Source of the DNA: Hondaea fermentalgiana
Taxonomy: Eukaryota > Sar > Bigyra > Thraustochytrida > Thraustochytriidae
Assembly (NCBI GenBank): GCA_014084085.1
Contig: NPFB01000133.1
Span: 1-64,000 of the forward strand
Direction of reading: 5' to 3'
DNA length: 64,000 nt
A program made the translations under genes and the position numbers. The notes below the pieces were generated by a model. That model searched no databases, was not told the DNA's origin, and was given only the letters and a program-made list of their open reading frames with translations. Below are positions 1-9,856 of this stretch, in pieces. How positions within the stretch are numbered: the first letter of the stretch is position 1; each line of letters opens with the position of its first letter.

Positions 1-541
1 GCATGGCGGTTGCCTCGAGCCGATGGGGCCGGCGTCTTCAGGTTCTGCTTGGCTTGCTTGGGCCAATTTTCGCCAATTTTGCCGTCGCCTCGGCGCCTCT
101 CGGGTGCCGTCATAGGGCACGCCGTGATGGGGACGAAGTGCGCCGGCGCGCAAGAGAAGGTTCTGATGATTTGATGGTGATGAGCTTGTGGGAATAGGGG
201 TTGATTGAATGGCATGGTGAACGGAGGGGCGAGTGAGAGGCTGCGAGAAAAAAATGGGACTTCATCGTAAGGCAACCGCCGGCCAGCCGAGGTCGAAGCG
301 GTTCACCTTTTTTATTCATACGCTTTCATCCACGGATGGAAACCTTTTCGCCACTTGAAAAGAATCGCTTATGCTGGTCAGAACACATCAAAGACAACTG
401 TTGAACAAAATACATCGAACAAGAACTCGCAGTTCCTTTCACTTACATGCCTAGCGAGAACGAAACAGTGCTCATACGCTGTCCGTTCGATCGTTGAATC
501 CTTGTTTCGGGGCTCTCTCCTCAATTTGACCGCCCCATAGT
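1..541. other. Left-edge stretch without a supported gene
   Basis: Only short overlapping reading frames (up to 69 codons) on both strands, with no recognisable domain. It ends at the 3' end of the minus-strand kinase gene. It may hold 3' or 5' sequence of a gene beyond the left edge, but nothing shows this. Confidence 0.5.
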
Positions 542-2434
542 TCAACTTTTCCCCTCCTCTGTCGTGTCCGTCGTGTCAATTGGGTCCTTCTCTTCCGTCC
601 TGTCAAGACTTGGTGCTTCGACGACGTCTGCATCAATCAATTTGATGTCGCTCTTCGCTGGGGTGACAAACTCTTCGCTATTGTCAATATGCTCGATTTC
701 GAGCTCGACAGTGCTTGGCTTTTTGAGATGGAGTGGCATGAGAGAGCCCATAATTGTCGCCTTATTCGACGCCGGAAGGACCACTGCAGAATCAGCGCTC
801 TTGTTCTTGAGCGAGTTCGATCGCTCGAGTTCCTGACGGCGAAGCTCCTTGCGCTCTTCAACAATCGCCGAGTAATCCTCGTGAAAGAGACCGGCAAACA
901 ATTCGTTGTCGTCGAGCAAGCGTTCGATCTCGGTCGGATCGTAGTTTTGCGGTTTAGTCCCAAAATAAAACTCTGCAGCCTTGAATGGATTGCTTTCGTC
1001 CTTCATCATCTGGAAGAGACGCTCAAGGATGTCCGAAAAGTGAGGACGGTCGTGGGGCGAGTCAGCCCAACACTCTTGCATGAGCCGGCTGTATCGAGGT
1101 GGGGTGTATTTGGGAATCGGCGGTCTGAGACCTTGCTCCGCCGCTGCATAGGCAACCTGAATGCCGCCCTCGCCTTCGTACGGCTCGCTCTGGGTGATGA
1201 GCTCCCAGAGAACGACAGCAAAAGAATACACGTCGACTTTCTCAGTATACTCTTCCATGCGAACCACCTCTGGGGCGGTCCAGGCAGGGGTACCACACGC
1301 CGTAAGGCCTGCGTCGTCTTCGTTCTTGATGCGGGAGAGCCCGAAATCTGATATTTTCCCATTGAGATTCTCATCAATGAGGACATTGCGACCCTTGATA
1401 TCGCGCTGAATAATTTTCATTTTGTCGTGAAGATATTTGATGCCTCGTGCAATGTCAAGAGCAATTTTCAGAATGAGGTGCATCGTGATGTTAATGTCTT
1501 GCTCTCGCGCCGACTGGAGAAACTCGACAAGATTCCCGTGCACGCAGTATTCGAGAATGAGACAAATGTGAGGGGGCTGGATGCACGCACCAAGAAACAT
1601 GACAATGTTGGGATGCTGCAGCTCACTCATGAGTCGGATTTCCTCCACAAACTTGCCAACAAAAACTTTGTTGTCTGCCATGCCCCGAATCACGGTCTTG
1701 ATGGCAACCTTGGAATGCATCCACGTGCCTGTCCAGACTTCGCCAAAGTTTCCAGCTCCTATTCGCTTATCAAACTTGATTTTCTTCACGTCCGTTTCCC
1801 ACGGTTCTCGACCTGGATCGACTCGTTTTCTGCTGTTCACGTTCCCTTCCTCGATATACCCCTCGTCGTCGTCATCATCGTCATCTCCATTGTGCGAAGA
1901 GGAGTGCGTACTTCCTTTGGAATTTTTGGCGAGCCTCGGTTTCTTCTGCTTCCGGTTCTTTTTCGACTTCCTTAGCTGCTTTGCTTTTGCAAGGTTGTCC
2001 TCGTCTTCCTCGTCGTCGTCATCGACATATCCTTTGTTCATTTTCTGAAAGAGAATTCGTTTGATGGCCATGTTTGTGGCTTGATCCTGAACTTCGCTGC
2101 CGCCTCGTTTCACCTTGGTGCTTGCGGAGAGTTTGTTGCTGGTGAGCATTTGGCTTTCAGTTTCCTTCTCATACTTTTTCGCAGCCGCAGGCGCTTGACG
2201 TGCCTTCTTCGACACGATGCATTTGCCAATGAGATAGAAAATCCATACGATGCCAAAGCAAATGTATATGATGAGTACGATGGCGACATTGCTCTCGTTG
2301 GGCGGACAGGTGTCCTCGATGGATGTTACGAGCATTCGAGCGCTCCACGCCAAGGCTGATCTTTCATCCGCTAGGTTCGGCACGGCGAGCCACGAGGTTT
2401 CTGCCATGGAGCGCTCTTCGCCAACGGAGGACAT
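542..2434 (-). CDS. Membrane-anchored TKL-type serine/threonine kinase with variant catalytic loop
   Basis: 630 codons, ATG at 2434; a second ATG at 2407 also fits. Seen: a hydrophobic helix at about residues 49-71, then a linker of alternating acidic (DDDDEEDED, DDDDDDDE) and Lys-rich runs, then a kinase domain at about 216-480. The Gly loop is GAGNFGEVWTG, the VAIK lysine is near residue 246, DFGLSR is at 363-368 and TAPE is near 386-389. The best family match is the tyrosine-kinase-like group (CTR1/DRK-like). The catalytic loop reads QRDIKGRN near 343-350, so the usual HRD His is Gln; the Asp, Lys and Asn of the loop remain, so it may still be active. The C-terminal 150 residues are acidic and unrecognised. 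Topology is probably a short outside N-terminus with a cytosolic kinase (inference). The ligand and pathway are unknown. Confidence 0.9.
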   Translation of the reverse strand: MSSVGEERSMAETSWLAVPNLADERSALAWSARMLVTSIEDTCPPNESNVAIVLIIYICFGIVWIFYLIGKCIVSKKARQAPAAAKKYEKETESQMLTSNKLSASTKVKRGGSEVQDQATNMAIKRILFQKMNKGYVDDDDEEDEDNLAKAKQLRKSKKNRKQKKPRLAKNSKGSTHSSSHNGDDDDDDDEGYIEEGNVNSRKRVDPGREPWETDVKKIKFDKRIGAGNFGEVWTGTWMHSKVAIKTVIRGMADNKVFVGKFVEEIRLMSELQHPNIVMFLGACIQPPHICLILEYCVHGNLVEFLQSAREQDINITMHLILKIALDIARGIKYLHDKMKIIQRDIKGRNVLIDENLNGKISDFGLSRIKNEDDAGLTACGTPAWTAPEVVRMEEYTEKVDVYSFAVVLWELITQSEPYEGEGGIQVAYAAAEQGLRPPIPKYTPPRYSRLMQECWADSPHDRPHFSDILERLFQMMKDESNPFKAAEFYFGTKPQNYDPTEIERLLDDNELFAGLFHEDYSAIVEERKELRRQELERSNSLKNKSADSAVVLPASNKATIMGSLMPLHLKKPSTVELEIEHIDNSEEFVTPAKSDIKLIDADVVEAPSLDRTEEKDPIDTTDTTEEGKS

Positions 2435-3190
2435 TTCTCCTCACTCGAGGGTGCAGCGCTTGATGCCCTCGCACCAGCGCACGCGCGGTGCGTGGGGGCG
2501 CAATCGCCCACCCGAGCCGCGTTTGTCGACCGCGAATGCCTACGTGCGTACCTGCCTGCGTGCAAGCAAGCAAACAAGCAAATCAGCCAGCCAGCCTGCC
2601 TGCCAGCGAGCCAGCCAGCGAGCGAGCAAGCGCGCAGAGGACTTCAATAAATAACTAGGTTGACTTGACTGCAGCTGCTCGACAGCGAGTTCCCAAGGTC
2701 GCGAATCCCACCGGAATCAGGAGCAAAAAGCCGTATCTCATCGTCAAGAGAGGTAGATGAGGCGGGGTGTGTCTCGAGCTAGCCACACCAGGCTGCCAAC
2801 CAGACAAAAACACAGACAAAACAGACAATGACTATCGCATACAAGTAGAGTCAGGGGTCAGAACCGTGGTTCATGTCCAACAAACAAGGCCAGCCAGGCC
2901 CATGCATGACATTAAAGTGGCCGTCGCCCAAAGCGACATGCGACTCGGGTTACTAGTAGTAAATGGGTCTAACGGATCGCCAACGGATCTCTTTTAGACC
3001 ACAAACGAGGCCCTCTCTTCTTGTTCTTTGGTTGAGTCAGTGAGTGCGAGACTGCAGGGAGAAAGCGCGAAGACCACAACCCGAAAAGAGAGAAGTTCTG
3101 GGCTCGAGCGTTCGCGCGCGCAGCGCAAGGGCTCGTCGCCTGAGCGCAGCTCGTACGCGCGGTTTGCGGTCCGCGACAAGCGCTCGCACC
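2435..3190. promoter_or_regulatory. Divergent intergenic region
   Basis: Lies between the heads of the minus-strand kinase and the plus-strand gene at 3191, so it should hold both promoters. About 2560-2635 contains a degenerate tetranucleotide tract of AGCA, GCCA and GCGA units. No conserved promoter element was recognised. Confidence 0.4.
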
Positions 3191-3853
3191 ATGGTGCACC
3201 GGCTGTGGACAGCCATGGACGCGCGACAGCTAGCGCTTTCGCAGAGGTACTTTTTGATGGCGCAGTGGGTGCCTTGCGCCATGTACTACGCTGGCTTGGG
3301 CGGGGATAAGCCTGCGGTGTTTCCTGCGACCATCTCGTTCACGATCCGTAAAGGATGGCCGAAGTGGGCGCATCATGTGTTGTGGACGATGGGCTGGCTC
3401 AAGGTCGCGCTCCTCGTTCGCAAGGCCCGAACAGATGTAAAATTGCGGACACTAGGTACCTACGTGCACGGGCTCTTTGCCGTTGTCATTTTTCATTTGA
3501 GCGCGGACGAGCGCAGAAATAAGCTCCACGGCATCTTTGCCGCGCTCTACATGGCTGAGCACTGGTTTCTCATGCGACTTTTAGGCCACGCTGCCTGGTA
3601 CAAGCAAAAGTTCACGGAGTCCTTTGCTTTGTTTTGCGTTTGTCTTGCTTCGCTCCGGAAGCTTGAAGCAAGACTTGGCGTTCCAAGCGAGGGCGAGAAA
3701 ACCACCGCCCAGGTGCGCGCAGCTAAACTTGCAGAGCTTGAGCCGTTGCAGCGTGCAGTTGTGAACATGCTCGGCCTCGGCGTCATGGTTTTCGAAAATG
3801 GCATGTTTCTCGCCTTTACACTCGGTCTGTCTCGTGAGATTGCCGGTCAGTGA
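3191..3853 (+). CDS. Unknown protein with several hydrophobic segments
   Basis: 220 residues. The start was chosen at 3191 because it has a strong ATG context (GCACCATGG) and the open frame upstream is Arg/Ser-rich and not protein-like. Hydrophobic stretches lie around residues 18-35, 60-75, 88-105, 120-150 and 195-215, interrupted by charged loops, which suggests a small multi-pass membrane protein. No family was recognised. Its tail converges with the WrbA-type gene about 190 bases downstream. Confidence 0.7.
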   Translation: MVHRLWTAMDARQLALSQRYFLMAQWVPCAMYYAGLGGDKPAVFPATISFTIRKGWPKWAHHVLWTMGWLKVALLVRKARTDVKLRTLGTYVHGLFAVVIFHLSADERRNKLHGIFAALYMAEHWFLMRLLGHAAWYKQKFTESFALFCVCLASLRKLEARLGVPSEGEKTTAQVRAAKLAELEPLQRAVVNMLGLGVMVFENGMFLAFTLGLSREIAGQ

Positions 3854-4040
3854 GACCACGACACAGATTCAAATAGATGAATAGATAGATGGATGTACAG
3901 TTTGTGTCACCAAGGAAGAAATCAATCAAGATCACATCCATCGTAAGGGTTACAGCTTTGAGTTTCTTACTAAAAATCTGCCGGCCTGGTGACAGCAGTC
4001 AAATTGCTAGTACTATAATCAAGGAAAAAATGAACCGAAT

Positions 4041-4658
4041 TTACTCTTCGTCCTTCGCGGCGAGCTTCTTGACGATCTTGGCAAAGTTGGTGGCCTGCAT
4101 CTCCGCAATGCTGAGCTCAAGCTCCGAAGGCATGCGCGAGCCATCACCACCGGCAAGGGTGCCAGCACCGTAGGCCGAGCCGCCGTGGACCTCGTCAAGG
4201 TTGGACTGGCCAGGGTGCGGGAAGCCAAGGGGCACGAAGACCATGCCGTGGTGCGTGAGCTGCGTGACAAAGGTGAGAGCGGTGGTCTCCTGGCCGCCGC
4301 CCATCGACGCGGTCGAAAAGAAGATGCCGGCAGGTTTGCCGAGAAGCTTCTGCTGTCCCCAGAGCTGGCCGGTCATGTCCATGAAGGCCTTCATCTGGGC
4401 CGGGGCCATGCCGAAGCGCGTAGGGATGCCGAAGAGAACACCGTCAGCCTCGACGAGGTCTTCGGGCGTCGCGATGGGGTGATCGGCCTTGGGCGGCGCG
4501 TGCATCATCTCGAGCACATTCTCCGGGAGCGTCTCCTGCACCTGGAGCGTCTTGACGCTGCATCCGGCCTTGGTGAGCGTGGCGCTCATCGTGTCCGCCA
4601 GCTTCAGGATGTGCCCGTACATGCTGTAGTACACGATCGCGATCTTGGGGGCCGACAT
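4041..4658 (-). CDS. WrbA-type NAD(P)H:quinone oxidoreductase (flavodoxin-like)
   Basis: 205 residues, normal length for the family. It begins with the flavodoxin FMN-phosphate loop (KIAIVYYSMYGH), followed by GIPTRFGMAPAQMKAFMD, FFSTASMGGGQETT and the HHGMVFVPLGF segment, which are WrbA/Pst2 landmarks in the right order. The family makes FMN-dependent two-electron reductions of quinones, protecting against oxidative stress, usually as a tetramer. This copy lacks any N-terminal extension and is presumably cytosolic. A close paralogue with an extension lies 1.8 kb upstream in the same orientation (6440-7216), which points to tandem duplication. Confidence 0.95.
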   Translation of the reverse strand: MSAPKIAIVYYSMYGHILKLADTMSATLTKAGCSVKTLQVQETLPENVLEMMHAPPKADHPIATPEDLVEADGVLFGIPTRFGMAPAQMKAFMDMTGQLWGQQKLLGKPAGIFFSTASMGGGQETTALTFVTQLTHHGMVFVPLGFPHPGQSNLDEVHGGSAYGAGTLAGGDGSRMPSELELSIAEMQATNFAKIVKKLAAKDEE

Positions 4659-6439
4659 CTTGCCTGGTCTTTCTCTTTCTTCCGCTGCTCCTGCTCCGCT
4701 CTTGCTGCTCGTCTTCTCCTTCTTCTTCTTCTTCTCAGGCCCAAGTTACGGTTTTGCCGCCACCTCTGCTGCCTCTGCCTCGCAAGGAGAAGCAGCTGCA
4801 GGATCGATCGCTTGATCGACCCCTGGAAGCGCTGGAACGAGGCGGAATCCGTGAACAAATCGGCAGTGAACAATCGAATGAACCACTGCAGGCAACTCCA
4901 ACCCACTCATGGTCTCTGGCTGTGGCGAGCGTTCCTGCGCGATCGGCCGGCAGGCAGGCTTCCCTGCGCAAGAACAAGACTTCTCGAAAGCCACAATGGC
5001 CATTCGCGTTCGCAAAGCTGTTTATCAACACCCGCGACTGCGACATGCGACGCGCCGACCGCCAGCACGCGTGCTCCCGGCCGGGGCGGTGACGCTCTCC
5101 TCGTCGCCGCCCTCGCGCGTCCTCATCTCAACTCCAGGGTCGTCGCCGACATCCCATCACAGGTCGCGGGAGCTGGCGGCGGGGCCGTGCCTCTGGGAAC
5201 CGCCGAGGGGGCCGTCGGAAACAGGCGTCCCAGGAGCGAGAGGAGCGCCACTGAGTGTCGACGGGCTGGGAAGGGCTAGGCTGCGGGAGCGAGCTCGGAA
5301 AGGGAAGCGCAGTTTCCGCCTCTGGCACCACTGGGCGCAGCGAAAGGATGAAGGTTTCTCCGATTCACCGGTGACGGCGTCGCGATGGTGGTGTTGAGGA
5401 TTCTGCCACCACTGAAGGTGGCCGGCACGTCGGGTTCGTGTAGAAGAAGGAGACCGAGGACGAGGACGAGGACGAAAGGACTCGGCCTGACAGTGAGTTT
5501 GAGCTGGCGGGAAGCGGCTGCGGACGAAGTGGCGGGAAGCGAACGGCGGAGGAAGCATGTATGGTTGTTGGCGTCGCGAGGGAGAGATGCGGCCCAAGAA
5601 CAAGAAGAAGAAGAAGATGATGATGAAGAGCAGGGAAGAAACGACCGTTGGCATGGCTGGCATGCCAAGGAACCGAAGAGCTCTAGGAACAGCACGGTTT
5701 CTTCGGGCCGGTGCCGGTCGATCGAAGCATCTCGAGATGGAAGATGGGTCAGTCGTGGATCAATCGCCAGTTGACCACCCCCGTCTTCTTCGGAAATCCT
5801 CCGTGCGGAGCCCGACGGACGTAAGTGCGAAGAACTCACTCGTTTTCTGGCGACGTGTAGCATCGATGTCGCGGTCGTGCAAGGGAGGAAGGGGAGTTCT
5901 GCGATGAATCTATACGGACTCATCGCGATAGATCGTTTCGTTTCGAACTCGGAAACACCATGCTCGGGATCCGATTGATGCGACGATTTTGCTTCCGCAA
6001 CAGCTTTGGGAATCAAACTTCCGAGGCTTCTTGTGTGTCAAGATATGCTCATATGATCGGCACGGACTTTCACTTGCGTCGCTTCCCCCATTTGATCGAC
6101 TTTACTTTTGTCAAGAGATTGAGTGTGAGGCGCGAGCGTGCGTTTGAGGATGGGTGAAGCCTTTGGTGTTGCCAAGCGCGCATCTAGCGGTCGGTCATAC
6201 TTTTCTCAACAGCTGCGAACGGAACAGAGCTCACTCCAGTGGCCACGAATCTAATGACACACTGCAGACTCGCTGACTTATCATTCTTTGAAGGGTGGGG
6301 TGGATTCCTTGTTCACTGTATACGTTAGGCCTCTTCATGTTGTGGTTTTGCGCTTCTTGTTGACATATAATAATTATTTGCTCTCGTTGCAAGGAAAAAT
6401 ACTCGAAATGAAAAAGAGTATCCGTATCATTATGAATTA
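4659..6439. other. 1.8 kb between the two WrbA-type genes, no supported gene
   Basis: Several 100-250 codon frames exist here on both strands (for example minus strand 5276-6016). They overlap each other, are Ser/Arg/Pro-rich and match no known domain. AG-rich low-complexity tracts occur near 5590-5635. The right part, about 5950-6430, is less GC-rich. It presumably holds the promoter of the downstream WrbA gene. Confidence 0.45.
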
Positions 6440-7216
6440 TTACACACCAGCGAGACGCTTGACAATGGAGGCCATGCGCTCGGCCTGGGCAGCTGCAATC
6501 TCCTTCTCGAGCTCCGTAGGCGTGTTCTCGATACCGTATGTACCGGCGCCATAAGGCGAACCGCCGTGGATCTCCTTCATGTCCTTTTGCAACTCACTCG
6601 AGTAACCAAGGGGCACAAAGATCATGCCGTGGTGAGTAAGCTGTGTAACAAAGGTGAGCGCGGTGGTCTCCTGGCCACCACCCTGGGTACCCGTGGCGAA
6701 GAAGACGCCAGCAGGGATGCCAGAGAGCGCCTGCTCGCCCCAGAGCTGGCCGGTCGAGTCCATAAAGGTCTTCATCTGCGCGGCGGCCATGCCAAAGCGG
6801 GTGGGGATGCCGAACATGAGGCCATCGCAGCTCGCCAGGTCCTGGGGAGTCGCGATCGGGTGATCGGCCTTGGGCGGGGCGCCCATCTTCTTGAGGACCT
6901 CCTCCGGGAGGGTCTCCGGGACCTGCATGAGGAGGACCTCGCAGCCCTGCTCCTCGAAGACGTCGCGCATGGTCTCCGCGAGCGAGAGCACATGGCCGTA
7001 CATGGAGTAGTACACGATACCGATCTTGGCCGTCATCTTCTTGGGTGCGTCTTCCTTGGTCTCCTTCGACTCCGCGGCCTTTTGCTCCTCCTTCTTCTCA
7101 AGCTCTCGCTGCTGCTCCTGCTTGGCCTCCTCTTCTTCTGCCTTACGAGCTTGCTCCGCGAGACGCGCCTGCTCGGCCTTGCTCTGCTTTGCAAGCTTGC
7201 TGGATTTCTTTCCCAT
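6440..7216 (-). CDS. WrbA-type quinone oxidoreductase with putative N-myristoylated coiled-coil extension
   Basis: 258 residues. Residues 61-258 are a full flavodoxin/WrbA domain (KIGIVYYSMYGH, GIPTRFGMAAAQMKTFMD, GTQGGGQETT, HHGMIFVPLGY). Residues 1-60 are an extension absent from the paralogue at 4041-4658. It begins MGKKSSKLAKQSK, a good N-myristoylation consensus (Gly2, Ser6, basic residues), followed by about 40 residues of Glu/Lys/Gln/Ala, probably one long helix. Inference: this copy is held at a membrane by acyl and basic anchoring, while its neighbour is soluble. The ATG at 7216 is kept because the extension is compositionally coherent; an internal Met at residue 61 could also start a short form. 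Confidence 0.93.
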   Translation of the reverse strand: MGKKSSKLAKQSKAEQARLAEQARKAEEEEAKQEQQRELEKKEEQKAAESKETKEDAPKKMTAKIGIVYYSMYGHVLSLAETMRDVFEEQGCEVLLMQVPETLPEEVLKKMGAPPKADHPIATPQDLASCDGLMFGIPTRFGMAAAQMKTFMDSTGQLWGEQALSGIPAGVFFATGTQGGGQETTALTFVTQLTHHGMIFVPLGYSSELQKDMKEIHGGSPYGAGTYGIENTPTELEKEIAAAQAERMASIVKRLAGV

Positions 7217-7977
7217 TTCGTGTTTGCTGGTTGCAGGTTTGTCTCGCTCCGCTCCGCGCTACCTACCCTTTTGATCTGCTCCAGCCCGCGCGTCGCAGCG
7301 CCCCTCGCTCGCTCGCTCCTGCTATCTGGCTGATCGCGGTGCCTAGCGCTCGGATTCCGGGCCTCGAGTTTCCGCCGCGCCGCGAGGCCTTGGAAGAAGA
7401 GACCGGGTGTGCGCGCCCACACCTGTGAACCGGCCGTCTTCTTTCCCTTCTTTCCCTCCTTTCTTTATTTCCTGCTTTCAGACGGAGAAGGGATCCGGGA
7501 GGCGCGTGCCGCGCGTCCTCGAGCGCGCTCGGCGAGTCGCGCGCTCGCGCCGAGAGGCCAAGGCGCACATCGCAAGCCGGAGCGAGAGGGTGGAGAACGA
7601 GGAGGAGGAGGAGGCGGACGGCCGGACGGCCGAGGAGCGGATGGCGATGGCGGCGACAAGATGATGCTGGTGAAGCGCGAGCTGCAGCCCCTCCAGCAGG
7701 AGCGCACGTGCGGAGCTCACCATTTTGACGTAAAGTAAACGCACGCTCGCACGGACGGCCAGAGGTCCCCGGCGGTCGGCGACGTCATCGAATCCTTGAG
7801 CACGCGCCGGCCGGCCGGCCGAGCTTTGGCAAGTCGACTCGAGTCGCGCCAAGTCTTGAAGAAAATGGCAAGGCAAGAGGCAAGGCAAGCCGAGGCGGCC
7901 GGGAGGAGGGACGCGGGCCGCGGTCACGGGAGCTCAAGTCCCGAGCCCGATACGTGCCACCTTCCCTTGAGTGAGTG

Positions 7978-8020
<43 letters not shown>

Positions 8021-8050
8021 CAGAAGATCTGCTATTGGAAATAGGAGTGA
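7217..8050. other. Intergenic region with no supported gene
   Basis: Upstream of the second WrbA-type gene and downstream of the copine gene. It is GC-rich with short overlapping frames that carry no domain. It includes a pure GA dinucleotide tract near the copine end. Confidence 0.45.
7982..8017 (+). repeat. (AG)n microsatellite
   Basis: About 18 uninterrupted AG units just downstream of the copine stop codon. Confidence 0.95.
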
Positions 8051-9856
8051 TTATAATTGGTAAGGCGCTGAGGGCGCCGTGGAGTCGGGGGCAGGCACCG
8101 GAAGCGCGTACGGTGCATCCGAGACAGATGCATCGTCCTGCGTGCCGCCATTGATCATGCGTTGCGAGCGCTCGACGGCGAGATGCCGACGTGATGGCTC
8201 CATGGGCGGGTTGGGGCGAATACCGTGCGATGACATGTACGAGACGAGCTGCTCCGGGATCTCGGCCAGCACCTCGCGCGCCAAGGCCGTGTAATGCTGA
8301 TTGTAAAACTTGCGGAACGGCACGAATTGCACAATGTCGCGCTTCATTGTGCGCCCATTAGCGCGCAAGGGCTCGTCGTCGGCGTCGAGCGTCTCCATGT
8401 TGGTGAAATCGGCCGCGCCCACGCCCACGATCACAATCGACAACGGAAGCTCCGATCCATAGACGATTTGCTCAATGGCGGAACTCATATCGTTGATGAC
8501 GCCGTCGGTAATGATGAGCAGCACCGTGTAACTCTGCTTCGCCTGCGTGCAATGCTCGCGGGCGTATCCATTGGCACACCTCAGGAGCGGCGTAAAGAGG
8601 GTCGGTCCATGCAAAGAAACCACATCAAATGCGTTCTTGTACGCTGTCATTACGCCCTCGATCCCTGTGACTTCCGGGTATGAGTCGTCAAAGGTGAGCG
8701 GGAAACAATGCTGCACCTGACCCGAAACGGCGCCGCCAAATCCGTAGACTGGAATCTTGCCGTCCGTGTCGTAATCTTGAAGAATCTCACCCACGGAAAC
8801 GATGACGCGTTGGTACTCGTTCAAATCGTCCACATTGCGCATGCTCTGCGAGAGCGAGGCTCCTTGGTAGTGAAGCGATTGCGGCGTGCTCACTGCGCCG
8901 TTCGAAGCTGTAAAGTCGATGCCAATCATCAGATTTAACTCGCACCCCCCGCGAATGTAGTCCAGGAAGCTGAAACGCTTCTGGATCGCCGCATGTCGCA
9001 CGGTGAACATCCCCGAGCCTTTATACTTTTTCCCCTTCTTCCTGCGTTGTTCCGGGTCTTCAAGAGTAAAGGACTTGCCGGGCTGTAGATCGCGCATTGA
9101 TGCCGAGAACTCGCCGATGAGTACATGCGTTCCGTTCGAGTTCCAGTCAAAAACGCTAATCTTGAGCGGACGGTCAAGATCACCATTGCACAGTACTTGG
9201 ACAGGCAGCGTGACAGGCTTCCATACGGGATTCAGCTCCTTGAGAATGTGCTCACTTTCCCAGACTTTGACAAAGTTGCCGTCTTCCCGCGAGCGCGAAA
9301 TCGTAATGAAAGGGTCCGAGCGTCCGAAACCGAACCAGTCCTTGCGATCAAGATTGCTTGCCATGAATTGTAGTTCGGCCACATCCTTGCACGAGGCGAC
9401 CTCCTCGCCTCGCACAATGATCTTGCCAGGAGCTTTGCCCGAGCCCGGTCTACCGGTCTTGGAGTTCGTCAGATCACTGCTCCACACGGATCCTCGTCCG
9501 CCCATGATCGACGCGAGCGTCGTGTTGGCTGCTCCGATAAAGTCGTGCTTGGAAAGATCCTCGTCCTCGGCATCGCGATCATAGATTTCGAAGCGAAGGT
9601 ACTGTTGCACCTCGAACTGGTACTTGAGGAGAATCTGGTCAGGAAAGTCAGGATTCAAGTTGTCCCAGATCGTCTTGCTTCGGTAGTACTCCTTCCACGG
9701 CACGTCGTTGCGTTCCCGCGCGTAGACCACTACAAAGGGGTCGCTCTTGGACAAAAGGTCCATATTCTTGAGCTCGCGGCAGCTGACAAAGAGCTCCACC
9801 TGCGAGCTCAGGCTCCCTGCACCCGGGTCCAGCACCTGCGCCATGGGCACCTGCAT
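8051..9856 (-). CDS. Copine (two C2 domains plus copine-type vWA domain)
   Basis: 601 residues from the ATG at 9856; a second ATG at 9844 has a better context. The open frame continues upstream for 66 codons without an ATG and is Arg/Ser-rich, so it was left out. Seen: C2A with SKSDPFVVV and an acidic YDRDAEDED loop, C2B with GRSDPFITI and FDWNSNGTH, then the copine vWA domain with LMIGIDFTASNG (a MIDAS-like DxTxSN), YGFGGAV and ITDGVI. Copines bind phospholipid in a calcium-dependent way and recruit targets to membranes. The last 60 residues form the usual variable Pro/Ser tail, ending SAPYQL. Confidence 0.95.
   Translation of the reverse strand: MQVPMAQVLDPGAGSLSSQVELFVSCRELKNMDLLSKSDPFVVVYARERNDVPWKEYYRSKTIWDNLNPDFPDQILLKYQFEVQQYLRFEIYDRDAEDEDLSKHDFIGAANTTLASIMGGRGSVWSSDLTNSKTGRPGSGKAPGKIIVRGEEVASCKDVAELQFMASNLDRKDWFGFGRSDPFITISRSREDGNFVKVWESEHILKELNPVWKPVTLPVQVLCNGDLDRPLKISVFDWNSNGTHVLIGEFSASMRDLQPGKSFTLEDPEQRRKKGKKYKGSGMFTVRHAAIQKRFSFLDYIRGGCELNLMIGIDFTASNGAVSTPQSLHYQGASLSQSMRNVDDLNEYQRVIVSVGEILQDYDTDGKIPVYGFGGAVSGQVQHCFPLTFDDSYPEVTGIEGVMTAYKNAFDVVSLHGPTLFTPLLRCANGYAREHCTQAKQSYTVLLIITDGVINDMSSAIEQIVYGSELPLSIVIVGVGAADFTNMETLDADDEPLRANGRTMKRDIVQFVPFRKFYNQHYTALAREVLAEIPEQLVSYMSSHGIRPNPPMEPSRRHLAVERSQRMINGGTQDDASVSDAPYALPVPAPDSTAPSAPYQL

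Noticed and set aside
4185..5279. 364-codon plus-strand frame
   Set aside because: Most of it is antisense to the WrbA-type gene and the remainder is low-complexity.
5276..6016. 246-codon minus-strand frame between the WrbA genes
   Set aside because: Ser/Arg/Pro-rich, overlaps other frames of equal length, and has no domain or signal.
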